From assembly GCA_001632425.1 (NCBI GenBank), contig KV425568.1, forward strand, positions 54,840-118,839: 64,000 nt of DNA, in the 5' to 3' direction. Source of the stretch: Neolentinus lepideus HHB14362 ss-1. Taxonomy: Eukaryota; Basidiomycota; Agaricomycetes; Gloeophyllales; Gloeophyllaceae. The position numbers and the translations under genes were made by a program. Below are positions 33,985 through 46,729 of this stretch, one piece after another. The notes under the pieces were generated by a model. It made no database searches. It saw only the letters and a list, made by a program, of their open reading frames with translations, and was not told the DNA's origin. Position 1 is the stretch's first letter, and each line of letters begins with the position of its first letter.

Positions 33985-35819
33985 CTCGAGTAGACCGAGT
34001 AGACCGTGGGCGGGTGACTAGTGGGCCAAAGTCAGAGTGGTTGTGACTGCACTTGGGGGCATGAACAGGAGAGCAGAGGAAGAACAAACTAGCATGCCGA
34101 ATGGATATGAGTGAGCCCAAGCAGCCCGGGAATGCGGCACTGGTGTCTGGCAAGCTTTGATGACTATAGCGCAGGAGTCCGGAGCTAACCCCCTTTGCCA
34201 CGTGTGTCGCCGATGACGAATCAGGTGCGGTAACTGATTGCCCTCCGATTTGCTCCTTTGGCAACAACGGCACAAATATGAAGGATTCTGCCAATGAAGA
34301 AGCAGGATACGCATCGGCACCGATCCTAGCGATGCACAATATGAATCCGGAATATGAGCGTATTATGAAGAAGCTGGATGAGATCATTGCTTTACCAGTC
34401 CGATGTACCAACTTCGAACAGTCTCTAGTATCTGCAACGTCGGCGCCCAGCTATCAGTAAGAGATCACTACTGTTAACCATATTTGGCCACTTACGGCAA
34501 GGAGGTTTGGTGAGCGGTACCCAACCCCCGGTTCGGTCGGACATCATGATAGATCACGACTAGGGCGGTTCGACCTATACCAGATAGTAACTTAGATGCC
34601 GCATTCCACAGGAGTAGGAGTGCTCGTCGCACATGAGCTGCAACGTGAGGACCAGAACCATTTCCTGGACGGCTTTCCTGGACCAACGCGGTATGGCCAA
34701 CACTCGTACTGCGATGCATAGCTGATGGAGTTAATGTCTGCCATCACGGATCAAATTGGTCTGAACTGGTCCGCTGCTGTCCTTGTGTCAGAGCCAAATC
34801 TGATAGTAGGCAAGGACGAGGGGTGCCCTCCACGGAGGGTTTGCACCATCCAACATGCAGATGAGGCTATTTTCCAGCGAATCATGTCAGCGTCGAATTA
34901 TTCATGATCCAAAATGTACAAACCGTCCCTCTACCAAGTCCCTAGCGCATATGTCCGCATATGTCCACTGCTATCAGGGACACAGCAGCCGGATCATCTT
35001 TCCGACTTCAGGTGCCCTTCAACTAACATCCCTCCACAAGCATGGGAGCTGCACTATCAATGAGCGACCGAGATCTCGAATAGAAAACGCTCCCCTCAGC
35101 ACTCGTCGCCTATCCGCTACCACTCTAAGTGCTTCTGGAGTTCTTCGACTCGTGATATTTGAGTTGACGTCTGGCCGGGCTTCCATATACGAGCTTCAAC
35201 AAAGCTCGAAACCGTTGTCTAAGGCCTGTGCAGTGATGGAACGAGAGGCTGTGAAATGGGGAAGACGACTCGTTCGCGTCGGTGGCGCGATTAATTATGC
35301 GACGCGTCGCGTCCACGTGATCTTCCTGGTCTCCTCCTGCAGAGCTGTACATATCCGGAGCATAATACAAATGCATAGACATACATGTAATAATGCTTTA
35401 AAGTGAGTGCGTCAATCATTGGTTCAACCGTTTGAATTTCTGGATGCACAGTATCCGCACGATCGCGCTTACAGCGTGTAACGGAAATCCGGCGCCCTGT
35501 TCTCCCATCTCGCTCAACTTCTCAGCAGAGTACTTGAGTCATCCACACTACTCATTCTCTCTTCACATCGTATCTCTATGGCGCTGATACGCGCATATAT
35601 CAACACCGTCAAAGGATAGACAAACGTAGTCGATGAGCATGACCTCGACGCCGTCTAATAAAAGGGGGACACAGGCTGCGCTCAATGGATGTTGAGAAGG
35701 GCATGGCCACTTACGTAAATATATATCTCCATGCATCCTCCGATCGATATACATTTGAGGAGATTGCTCCTGCCATATTGCCTATCTCGATCTGGCTCTC
35801 CAGTCCAACTCATATCTTC
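33985..35819. other. Intergenic region
   Basis: This is upstream sequence of the NT-C2 gene and further DNA without recognisable genes. Short open frames on both strands have no motif or splice pattern I can defend. Confidence 0.45.
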
Positions 35820-36715
35820 TACTGTCCAGCCGGATTATTGGCCAATCTAGACCGTGGAGGGTACCTAGGGAGTATCAGTATTTGGCGAGGACGAAGAACA
35901 GACTCACGGCCCGAGAAGAGTGCGTAGCAGCCAGCAGCGCGAAAGAAGGTCCCGAAATATTTGGCTCCTGGCGGTGCACCGCTGATCTTGATTACAAAGT
36001 ACAAGACAAGCGGAAATATAAGTATGGCACTTCTTGATGAAGTCCTAATATAATGTGTTCAGTCAGCTGAGGAGCAGGAGGAAGAAAATTCTCTGGAGAG
36101 CCTTCAATCTCATCGACACAGATTGGTTTCTCCAGGATGGGCGTGTGAGATTGGGGATATCGCAGAGGGCAAACATGTGGAAGAGACATACTACACATTG
36201 GGTAGATGGCGTCCTTGAGCACTCGGATTCGAATTATAATCACTCGGGAGACAAACCTGGACGGGCGGCATTTCTTAATAGTCAAGCGACACGATATGTG
36301 AATAATTGACCTGCACCAGGAGGAATCAGTATGGCTTTCAGAGTTTTTGAGAGACTGCATCTGATAGCGGGTACGCCGGACTTACAACGAAGAACATGCA
36401 TGGTCTGAGCCAAAGGTAAGAGAACTTGCCATGGAGATTGATAGGAGACCGTACCAAAGTGATCTGGTTTCCCACCAAATGTAAGGGAGTCACTAAGTAT
36501 TCCAGTTTCGTGTTACCTACATTATGTTGCTTTGTGGTGCTGAGCGGACAGGTAACAATGTTACCTGTAGTCAACATATTTACGTGGTGCTTGGGCGGAT
36601 GATACACCGCGGAACATACCTCGATCTAGGTGAGAACACAGGTACATGACAGTCAAGATAGGCATAGACTCAAGTCTACCTTCCTCCAAATCCCCGCCTC
36701 CTGTTCCTTAGCTAA
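35820..36715 (-). pseudogene. Third Dal5-type permease, degenerate
   Basis: On the minus strand, pieces of the permease occur in the correct order: IWRKVDLS (about 36690), then after a one-base frame disruption MPILTVMYL and HLDRG (about 36660-36610). Next come TKLEYLVTPLHLVGNQ (about 36510-36470), TIKKCRPSR (about 36265), GAPPGAKYFGTFF (about 35970) and LANNPAGQ (about 35840). The central section of some 150 residues between KKCRPSR and GAPPG is missing, and stops interrupt the rest. It is clearly a decayed paralogue of the genes at 21956 and 43961. Confidence 0.8.
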
Positions 36716-37607
36716 CTTGTGACTTGGGACGGGCTTCGCATCTCTCGCATAATCGCATTCGACCGGGGGGGCGGCGGGGAACAATTCTCGACCTTTTGCT
36801 TTTCGCTGTCGACGCTTGCAGTCAAAAAGGATAGTACTCCTCGGATATATTAAGAGATAAAGCAGCGACAGAAAATCAGGATGGGTGCTGACTTATTCTC
36901 GATACTACGAGTGATGACCTTCCACTCTCAGGCACTACGATCGCAAGGCGCGCCCAATTCTAGGTTCACTGACTTACCTTCGGCCCTTTGTTGAATCCAT
37001 GGAGGCAAGAGTCACGCCGAAGCAGCAACGCAACCAATGGCCGAGACGTGTCTCTGTATGATTCGGCAAGGCTACCCAAGCCTGCATCACTGCTAGATCA
37101 CTTCTTTCTCGTCGAAACTGGCGAGAGATAGTTGAAGTCAACATTCAGAGTGTAAAATACCTGTTCGCTAATACCTATACAGCTATAGGATCTGCTATTC
37201 CGTACTTTCTGCCTCCCCGCGCGCTGGGGCGGGATTCACAAAGATGCGACATTAGCAACAAAGAACTTGGGAAGGATAGCAAGCACTCTTACCAATGGTT
37301 CAGATTCTGCAGAGAGGAAGGAGAATCGCCATTATATACACAGCCTCCTTGTTTATGACAATCCTGTAGTCGGTTTGACAGGTTTTGACTCGGCTTGTAG
37401 TCGTTTATGCGACGCGTCACGCGTGGAATTGCAGGTCACATGATGCGTATTGTAACGCTCTCCTAGTACTGCGAAACAGGACCGTGACTCCGGAATCGAT
37501 TTACTATTCTACTTTGACTGGTACCTTGAGATCTGACTCTCTGGCTGGACTATCAGAGGCATCTTCGACTATACAGCGAGGCGGTAGCTCTAGCTAGTTG
37601 AAGCTTC
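36716..37607. other. Intergenic region upstream of GWT1
   Basis: No coding region or repeat is recognised. It includes the GWT1 promoter. Confidence 0.5.
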
Positions 37608-39562
37608 ATGAGTGACTACAAAGTCTCCAAGGAGGCGTTTGTCTCCGGCATGACGGGTTCTAGCGTGGGGCATATCAACCTGGTCTCAGCTGCTGCATTG
37701 GTCCGTGAATGCTTTCTTTCTCTAAGTACCGATCTAAGGGCGATTAGGCCTCAATAGCTCTTCATTCTGCTCTCAGATCGCGTTTTCCATCGACCAAACC
37801 TGCTAATTTCGCAGTCGAATGGCTGATCCTCGTCGCTCCTTTACTCCTCTCTGTCACCCTCTTCGCTAATTCCCCATGGGTGCTTATATTGTCTCTCCTG
37901 TTCCCAACTGGCCTGCTTCTCCTTATTCCAAGAAGGGAGTCTGGTACACCATTGCCGTCACCGCTGGATACGTCACCAAAGCACCCTCTCTCTCCTGATC
38001 CGAATAGCGGATCCGTTATCATTGGACAACTCCCAGCTGTAACAGTCTATCGATCACATATGATGCTTATGACTATGCTGTCCATCTTAGCTGTGGACTT
38101 TCCCGTCTTTCCGCGATCGCTAGCGAAGTGCGAGACGTTCGGAGTGTCTCTGGTGCGTCTTCGGATACTTTTTTCCCATGAAATTTGACCTAAAGCGTTG
38201 TAGATGGACCTCGGTGTCGGCTCGTTCGTGTTCGCCCAGGGTCTGGTGTCTGCTATTCCGCTCCTCAAGGATCCTTCCCATCTGTCTCAGCCCATGATCC
38301 CCAAGATTGCAACAGTATTGCGCAAAATATGGCCTATACTCGCTTTAGGCCTGATCCGAGTCATCCTAGTGAAGGGTACCGATTATCCCGTAACTGATTG
38401 GTTTGCACTGTATAGACTTGGTTTGGATAACTCAGATGTTTTTATTGCAGGAACATGTCACCGAGTATGGTGTTCACTGGAATTTCTTCATTACTCTGGC
38501 ACTCTTGCCTGTTTTCCAAGTCCTGTTGCACCCATTCATCGCATCTATGCCGATATCCCTGCTGGCTGTACTATGCGCGCTTAGTACGTGTTTATGGCAT
38601 ATCGTGGAAATATAACTTACTAACATTACTCTGCACTTCTGAAGCACACCAGCTCATGTTGTCTTGGACGGGCCTCCAAAACTTCGTTCTTTCAGCTCCC
38701 AGAACAAATATCGTCTCCGCCAATAAAGAGGGCATAGTATCTCTCTTCGGTCCGTAGCAGTGCGTTCTTTCCTCTCTTATCTAACACAATCCGCAGGCTA
38801 CCTTTCGATCCACCTATTAGGTCTTTCAGCAGGAACCATCATTCTCCCGCCCTCACCCAACTACTTTCGTCGGCAACAGCAAGCACACGCTACGCGCCGC
38901 AGAAAGGACAGCAACGCAGATGCTTATCAGCCTAACAAACCCCGCAAGTCGGTTATCCACCGCGAAGATGATCGCACAGCGACCGAGTTGATCTCTTATG
39001 CTGTTGTCTGGTGGAGTCTAATGTTGATCACGAGCTGGGCGAAGGTTGGTGGAGGCGTTTCGCGCAGGCTGGTGAGTACCTTCCGTCCCACAAACATAAT
39101 TATGGAGTGAACGGTCGTATTCCAGGTGAATCTGCCATACATCCTATGGGTGGCCGCGTACAACACAACGTTCATCCTCGGATATCTACTTCTTGAGCTC
39201 TTCTTCTTCCCTTCGCCCTTCTCAAAGTCCATCTACTCTCCGACTTCGAAGCTCAAAGTGCAGGTCGATACCATCGCCGACGCGCAGGCCCAGTTGGAGC
39301 CGCGCCGAGGGCCGCCACTGCTCGAAGCGGTCAATCGCAACTCTTTAGTCCTGTTTCTTCTTGTAAGTGATAACACTTCCATCCGACAACGTGATCTTCA
39401 TGCCGACTTTTCCAGGCGAATGTCTTGACGGGGCTGATAAATCTGACGGTGCCGACGATGTACACGTCCGATGCGATGGCGATGGTAATTCTCTCTGCTT
39501 ACGCGCTTTCTGTTACTGCCGTTGCGTGGGCGGCGCGGGGTCGCAGGATTTGGCGGATCTAG
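37608..39562 (+). CDS. GWT1: GPI-anchor inositol acyltransferase Gwt1 (PIG-W)
   Basis: This ER multi-spanning enzyme acylates the inositol of glucosaminyl-phosphatidylinositol during GPI-anchor synthesis. The start is 37608 ([19 protein letters not shown]), matching the conserved N-terminus. Exon 1 is 37608-37704 and exon 2 begins at 37758, giving [13 protein letters not shown] and [15 protein letters not shown]. Diagnostic blocks are [102 protein letters not shown] and [14 protein letters not shown]. About 11-13 membrane segments are visible. The gene ends 56 nt from the stop of the convergent oxygenase B. This is the family targeted by the antifungal manogepix. Confidence 0.95.
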
Positions 39563-39617
39563 CAAGTAATATAGTGGTATCCAAAAAATCTAATTGGCTT
39601 CTTGCATCTCTGCACAC

Positions 39618-41238
39618 CTAATTATAATGCTTGACAACGATACCATTGATTGTCTCCGTCTCAACATCACCTTCCCTCTTCAACTCAACCACGCCGTACG
39701 ACGTCGTCCTTGCCCTCCGCCACTGCTCCACCGTCGGCGGCCGATATTTCTCATCCTCGTTTCTAGATATGCCCGCTCTCTCGAGCACCGCGCTGCCCTC
39801 GACGGGTTTGAGCACGACGCTGTCGTCTGGCATGGCGAAGGAGAACAAGCCGAGGCGCGCGAGGCCCTGCTGGGAGGGGGGCGGTTGGATGACGCGGTGG
39901 ATGGTCGCTTTGTAAAAGCCGCCGGTAAGGAAATCGAGCATGTCGCCGACGTTGATGACCTGTGAGTAATATCCGATCAGTGAGCGATTCCCGTGCGAGT
40001 ATGGCTGAAGAGAGGGTTAATGAGACGCACGAGTCCGTTTGGAACGTAGCGAGGCCACTGCCAGTGTCCCTCGGGCGAGAGGATCTGTAGGCCGGCGATG
40101 GGCTGGCTGAAGAGGATACTGATGCTGCCGAGGTCTAGGTACGTGTTTGTAAGCGAGGTGTATCGGATGCCAGGGAGAGGAGGATTGCTACCTGTGTGGC
40201 CTTTGGACCATACGTTCTTCGTCTTGAGTTCTTCCTCTTCCGGGCGGATGTAGCTGCGATGCGGATCGGTACCCTGAGGTGGGGACATCAGAACTGGTAC
40301 GCACTATTTGATGAAGCGGACTGCCGTTGATCACTATTCAGTACACAGAGAAGGTGATTGGCGGACCGAGGAGCTCACCGCTGCTGTGCCCTATGGCGTT
40401 GTAATTGTGCATGTTAACAAACGTGTCTTCGGGGAGCTCGAGGCCTCGGGCGAGTAACCTATATAACACATTCGTTGTAACCTATTCGGGCTTCAGAGGA
40501 GATTATTCTGTGGCACTACTAACCTCAGGATCGGATGGACGATGTGGAAATGACAGAATTTCCCGAACGCCGCGATTTCGGGTAGGAAGGGGCGGAGTGC
40601 CTGTGGATGGGGTCGTTTATCGACATTGAAATTGACTGTGCTCGTGCTACATATTCTGCTGTGGGTGAAGGCAGGTATGATGCGGACGTACTACTGTAGT
40701 GTTCTTTGCGGTCATAGACGCCGTTGTCGATGTGCTACACGAGTATCCGGTGACGAAGGGGGAAGTAGCAGCGGCGGTGGAGGCTTACGAAGAGCTGGGG
40801 CAGTTTGTATCCCTCGTACGATCCGTCATGCTTGATGTTGCTCACGTAATGTTTCTTCTCGTCCGCAGGCACGTGGTCGAAGGGGATGTTGGCGATGTCG
40901 AACATCCTCTTCGTCTGTGGCATAAGTTGAACATCTGTATCTCACACGCACTACTGAGGTGTATCGTTACGGACCTGCGCAGGCGTATATCCATGATTGA
41001 CCACAGTCAGGAATCCGCGTGTGGCCATGGCATCTTTAGCGATTTCAGCCAATTCGGCCCACCCATCTGTGGTGGAAGCTTTGGAGAAGTCGAGAACGGG
41101 CAGATCGACATAGTCAACTGATAGCAGGTTGAATTATCTTTCTCGAGGTAAATATCAAAACCAATGAGACTTACGATCTTCTACCGGCGGTGGTGGCGGA
41201 TTGTAGGACTCTGCGTGGGGCAGGGTGAGGCTAGGCAT
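39618..41238 (-). CDS. 2-oxoglutarate/Fe(II)-dependent oxygenase, copy B
   Basis: The start is the Met at 41238 (MPSLTLPHAESYNPPPPP) and the stop is TAG at 39618-39620. It has the same exon plan as copy A. Recognisable blocks are LPVLDFSKAST, GFLTVVNHGYTPAQ, TKRMFDIANIPFDHVPADEK, GSYEGYKLPQ, PHPQALRPFLPEIAAFGKF, SKGHT|DLGSISILFSQ (HTD iron ligands across an intron), LQILSPEGHWQWPRYV, GGFYKATIHRVIQPPPSQQG (distal His) and ARLGLFSFAMPDD. The C-terminus is KHYN. It is one of four paralogues in the window. It is convergent with GWT1 and divergent from MCU, with starts 488 bp apart. Confidence 0.86.
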
Positions 41239-41725
41239 GACACTGAGAGCAACTGTTGTGGGGGTTGGATATCATTGTCTTATCGTTGCGGGTTATATCC
41301 ACTCAATATGAAGTAGAAGAAGTGGTATATCTTCTGCCGCACAGGTGATAAGAAGCAGTAAGTATATTGAGACCGTGACGTTCCTGCACAGAGTTGGACG
41401 ATAAGCACCTATAAAAAGACGAAGACACGGTGGGTTCTTTCCCAGAATTCGCAGGAGGGAAAGATACTACAATTTCTACTGAGCCCCACATTTCTTCAGT
41501 GCGATACGAATAGTTGAGTTTCGTGCTTGCTTAGCTTTTCATTCCAGCCACACGTGTCGGATGCGTTGGATGAAAGTCCCACGGTGGCAGTGCATATGTA
41601 CCATGACGTCAGGCGCACGCCCTCGAATCGACCATTACTATGTGGGTCCTTGATGGTCGTCCTTATGAGATCACCTGGCCTGCGTACATACATATTTGAA
41701 TTTTTATTATCTAGCGCAAGTGCCC

Positions 41726-43110
41726 ATGAACCTCTTTACTTCTCTGCGCCCTGCCTTTCGCACAAGACCTCCCTTGCGATCAAGAATTGCTATCAGGAAT
41801 TACCCTGCAACACCTGCAGCGCAGGACATTGAGAACACGAATGCCAGCCATGCAAAGTTTATATCGGAAGCATCACCCACGTCCAAGTGGAAGTCGAAGG
41901 ACGGGATCGACAAGGGCGGGATACAGTCTGCAGGAGAGAATTTTGATACACTAACAGAGGACAAAGGTGCGTCGCGTGACACCCAAGGGTATCGGTCTAA
42001 ATCAAAGTACTAGACAAATACTTATAGGAAAACTCTCCCCAACGTCTTCGCACCTATTCAAACTCATCATCCCCCTCTGCAGGGTCTACTCTAAACCTAA
42101 CGCGAAACCGTCCCCGCCAACGGTATTCCTCCTGCATCCCTCTCAGCCGCTATCGCATGCAAGCCGTCTTATTACTGCGTCCCTGTCACCAAACATGCAC
42201 GAGGTGTCGTTTCGTTCCAGATCGAATCAGGGGCAGAGCTTCCAGTGGTCACATGCGACGGACATGGGCGACTTCATACGCGACGCCGCGCGGGAAGCAG
42301 AATTTGAGATCTGTATCAGCAACACCGCTGCCTCGCGGACCTCACCATCATCCAAAGAGAAAGGAGCGGAAGCTAACGAGGAGACGGTCATCCAGGTTGA
42401 GGTACCGACGTTCGCCGACCGGACACGGTTTCTGCGGCGAAGACTGGACGTGATCACGCACGAGCTTGATCGGATGGAGGGGCTGAAGAAGGAGTGTGAC
42501 CGGGAGGCGCGTCGGGGAGCGAGGAGAGTGGCGCTCGGGGGCTTCGGGATGCTGGTTGTGTACTGGGGCGCCGTTGCGCGACTGACGTTCTGGGATTACG
42601 GCTGGTGAGTGTGAGCTCATGCGGTAGTGATCACGAAGTCGAGGATGTTTATTTGTTCGGAAGGGATGTTATGGAGCCTATAACTTATCTCTCCGGCCTG
42701 TCTACCGTCGTCCTCGGTTATCTCTGGTACGCCCTCTCCGCACCCCGACGCTTTCTCCCTGATCCTAGCACCTATACAGGTTTCTGTTCCAAGGTCGCGA
42801 AGTCTCCTACTCGTCCGTGCTCCACCAATCCATCTCCGCGCGCCGGGACGCCTTATATAAGTCTCGAGGGTTTGACATCGACCGGTGGGTGGACCTGACG
42901 AACGAGGCGCGGGAGGTGAGGCGGGAAATTGGGCGGATTGCGGAGGACTACGAGGACCGGAGCGCGGAGGAGGCGGAGGAGGAGGGAAAGGGTGAGAGGA
43001 GGAAGGAGGAAGCGGAGGAGGAGGAGAGTACTGGGGAGCCGGTGGTGGGGATGAGTGACGAGGATGAGGGAGTCAGGAGCACTGAGAAGGCTAAGAAGGA
43101 AAAGCTATAG
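41726..43110 (+). CDS. MCU: Mitochondrial calcium uniporter pore subunit
   Basis: Exons 41726-41966, 42028-42604, 42664-42726 and 42780-43110 join in frame to 403 aa. The chosen start MNLFTSLRPAFRTRPPLRSR looks like a mitochondrial presequence; an in-frame Met lies 30 nt upstream. After a variable N-domain, a coiled-coil stretch (RFLRRRLDVITHELDRMEGL) leads to TM1 (VALGGFGMLVVYWGAVARL). The selectivity loop WDVMEPITYL follows, assembled across an intron and carrying the canonical Asp and Glu (D-x-x-E). TM2 is LSGLSTVVLGYLWFLFQGRE. The C-terminal coiled coil is Glu-rich. It forms the Ca2+ pore of the inner mitochondrial membrane. No EMRE or MICU gene is in the window. Confidence 0.93.
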
Positions 43111-43960
43111 ATGGACCAGGAGTGGATAGAGGCATATATGTTGATTGTGCCTGACGCTGATACTTACTTAGTATATCTGCACACATGATGTATACCATGC
43201 ACTACGTATTATAGCATCTAGCTCCTTTAATGTAGCGTAGTAAATAGACATCACGGAGCCACTGTATCCGAATCACCGATGGACAGAGGAAGACTTCATT
43301 GGGTTTGAGACAATTACCATCTATAATTGCTTATGGATTCGATATTTACTAACTGACCAGTTGATGCGGCAGACCTTCCGCCGGTGATCGTGAAGACACG
43401 TGATATGTGACGTGACAAATACTCACGTGCCCGCAAAAAACCCGACTCGCATGCAGTCGTCTGAGACTTCCATCCGCTGAGCATACTTGCTTCTCCTCCG
43501 ACTAGTTTCTACAGAATTCGAAGTATCACGTTGTGCCCTACTCGTGTCACAAGTTGAACGATACCGAGCTTTTTGGCTAGCCGTCCTTCTGAAGTTCGAG
43601 CTAAGCGCAGACGCGAGTGTGGGCTGCCCTCACGGAACTGCGGAACCCTGAAGTCCTCCGATGGCTGGATTTGTGAAATTCTGACTTCCATTTCTTTTGA
43701 CGTCTTGCTCAAGCCTAAAATAGTGAAAAGAAGTGATCTGGCAATGGTGCAATCGGTGTACATGCCCTGCTGACCCGGCCATTGCTCACATCGCTTCCTT
43801 TCTATTTCTGATCGCTTCAGCCGCTAGGGGAGGGTGAAATTAGATCGAACATGCCTGAAGATCGTCCTGGTAGACTGACGCCGTAAGGCGTCATGCGTCG
43901 CCATACGATGGATATGTCTACTTTCCGTCACTTATTCTCTGCCGTCTCTCTATTGTCACC
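43111..43960. other. Intergenic region upstream of permease F
   Basis: This contains the palindromic element at 43877-43892. The rest shows no recognised feature. Confidence 0.5.
43877..43892 (+). promoter_or_regulatory. Perfect inverted repeat in the promoter of Dal5-type permease F
   Basis: GACGCC-GTAA-GGCGTC is a perfect 6-4-6 palindrome centred about 77 nt upstream of the ATG at 43961. The related copy at 21858-21873 sits at nearly the same distance upstream of permease E. Both are followed by GATATGTC. Confidence 0.55.
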
Positions 43961-46729
43961 ATGTCTGAGGAGGACGAAAAGCCAGCGCTCGAGATTGAAT
44001 ACATTCCGGCTACGCAGAAATGCAGTTACCCGGGTGAACCGACTCCACCTCAGTTGACCAAAGAAGAGGAGAAGCGGCTGTGGAGGAAGGTAGATATGAG
44101 ACTGATGCCTATCTTGACTATCATGTATCTATTTTGTTTTCTGGACCGCGGTACGTGGGCCTGGATATAGGACGTTCAGATGGAACTTATCATCACTTCT
44201 ACTCTGTTTCTGTAGGCAACATTGGTGCATACACAGTGTACTCAGTGGATGAACTCCCTGACTTCTGACTTTGCCGATCGCACCAGGCAACGCGAAACTG
44301 CAAGGCTTAGCGGTGCAGTTACACCTGGTAGGGAATGAATATAATATTGCCTTGGTTCGCTCCTGCCAATTTAAACGAACATTCGGCTGATCTTTGGGTA
44401 CAAGATGATGTACTTCATTGTGAGCATGGTATCATCACTACTACGTATCATCACTACTACGCGCCATCACTCAACGAGTCTGAAAGCCTTACTGCTTATT
44501 CGAATTCCCAGCAAAGTAAGCTATATGTCCGTGAGATCTCCGTCCAATTATCCATTCATCTATCATACAGCTTGGTTCTCAAGAAACTCAGGCCTTCTAG
44601 GTTGGTCTATCTCCGTGTTGTGTACTTTTGCCTGCACATTGTCATGGTGACAACTTTACCTGCAGGTGGTTGCCAGGTATTACCGTGAGCTCCGCTGTAC
44701 CTTCCTGATAACAGGAAAGTTTGAATTTTCTGTGTTGCATTATAGATTGCATCGGGTGTTGTTATGTAAGTCGGCGCTTTAGCGTCCCTGAGCAAGGCAG
44801 GACATTGATCACAATGTATTTGTTTCTAGGACTATGATGGGTCTGGTCAAGTCGTGCGTGATACGTATCCCTCACCATCAAAAACATCGTTATCACTCAA
44901 GCGATTCACATTCTAGCTACCAACAGCTCGTTGGCGTCCGAATATGCCTAGGCGTCGCAGAAGCAGGGCTCTTTCCCGGTATTGTTTACTAGTGAGTCCT
45001 TGTTTGCAATGCATCACCGTGTAGATCATAAAATGCGTATTCCTTCTAAGTCTCACGCTCTGGTATCCCCGCCATATGTTGCAATATCGCACTGGCCTGT
45101 TCATCGGTTCTGCCTCAGTTGCAGGTCAGTAGTACTCAGTATCGTCGACTCAGTGGGTGCAGGTAATCAGATTGCTCATCATACCACTGGTAGGGGCTTT
45201 CTCCGGACTTTTAGCCTTCGGTATCAGTTTCATGAGCGGAACAGCAGGCATGATGGGATGGTCCTGGATATTTGTACGTCGATCTGTTCATATTCCCACC
45301 TAAATTTTCAACCTTTTCTGCGTTACTAGATCCTTGAAGGAACTGTCACCGTTATAGTGGGAATTGTTGCCCTCTTTGGTATTATTCTCCTACCAGGTGC
45401 CCTACACCTTGTTGATGAGCCTTGACATGTGGTAGTCTTCGTCGACTTCCCCGACACCGCGAAATTCCTAACACCGGACGAGAGAGCATTCATTGTACAC
45501 AAGAAGAGTGAGAATTCAACTTTGATAGTATCGAAATGTGAATTTCATATCTGATGCTCCAAGAGTATGACCTCTCGTCTGTGGGTGAAGAAGAGCAATT
45601 CGCTCTGCGACATGTCTGGGATGCGCTCAAGGATTGGCAGGTATGTAGGTCCACCATACTTATCTGCTGCGTTATGGATATCGCTTGTTTCTAGGTGTGG
45701 ATGCTCAGGCTGGTCAACATGTCTATCATTGGCCCACGTGAGGATATCCACTGTACAGCGAGAGACGACCTGACCTTGCCCTTTTCTCATAGTATGGGGA
45801 ATTTCCCTGTTTTTACCGTGAGTATTAGTCTACATTGTAGCGTGAACGCCTGATAACCGTCCGTCGTTAGATCAATCATCCAAGGGTGAATAGTCGTGCT
45901 CTTTCATACCTAAATATTTCTATCAACACGATGTCACGGGACCTAGCTTCGGGTACACCACTGCTATATCTCAGCTCCTGACCGTTCCTCCCTATGTCTT
46001 GGCCAGTGCGTGTCCCTTGCTTCGTTGTCGTGCCGTTCTAGTCGCGAGCACTAATATTACATGCAGCAATTGTCCTGCTTGTCGTGGCGGTATGGTCCGA
46101 TCGCACGAAGAAACGTTTTCCCTTCATCATCGCCTGTCTCTTGATGTCCCTCATTGGCTTCACAATCAATATCACCGACGCTCCCGTCGGTGTTAAGTAC
46201 TTCGGGACATTTCTCTGCGTTACTGGGCATTATGCCGCCTTTCCGGGCGGTATCACATGGTATGCCATCGTTCCGATATATTATTTGTCCAGTGTAGACA
46301 TACCCGCTGACTTTCCACCGTCCTTACAAGGTTGAGTAACAACCTAGCTGGACAGTACAAGCGAGCCGTTGGGATTGGACTGCAGGGTGGAATAGGCATG
46401 TTGGCTGGGGCGATCTCGACCAACGTGTACAGGACCCAGGATGCACCGAGATACATACTTGGACGTATGTAGCCGTTTTAATACCACTATCCTCGAAGAA
46501 CTGACCGGATAATCTTCTGCTACTAGATGGTATTGAGCTTATGTTCGTCGGCATGGGCTTGATCTGCGTACCTCTGACCGTGCTCCTCTACGTTCGTATC
46601 AACTGCCACCGGGACAAGGATGCGCTTCAACGGGAGACCGGGGGGTTTGAAGGGGGACAAGTCAAATACTCGGCCGAGAAGCTGAGAGAATTGGGGGACA
46701 GAGCGCCGGACTTTCGGTACACGCTCTGA
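43961..46729 (+). CDS. Dal5-type MFS permease, copy F
   Basis: This close paralogue of the gene at 21956 has the same exon plan. Exon 1 is 43961-44150, the 9-nt microexon is 44216-44224, and exon 3 begins at 44287. Hallmarks are KRLWRKVDMRLMPILTIMYL, FLDR-GNIGNAKLQGLAVQL, LVGNEYNIAL, YCLFEFPANLVLKKLRPSR, VGVRICLGVAEAGLFPG, TLWYPRHMLQYRTGL, FGYTTAISQLLTVPPYV, INITDAPVGVKYFGTF and the C-terminus GDRAPDFRYTL. It has 12 predicted TM segments in the plasma membrane. Likely substrates are small organic anions such as ureides, nicotinate-like compounds or dipeptides, by family analogy only. All joins I could follow keep the frame, so I regard it as intact. Confidence 0.9.
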
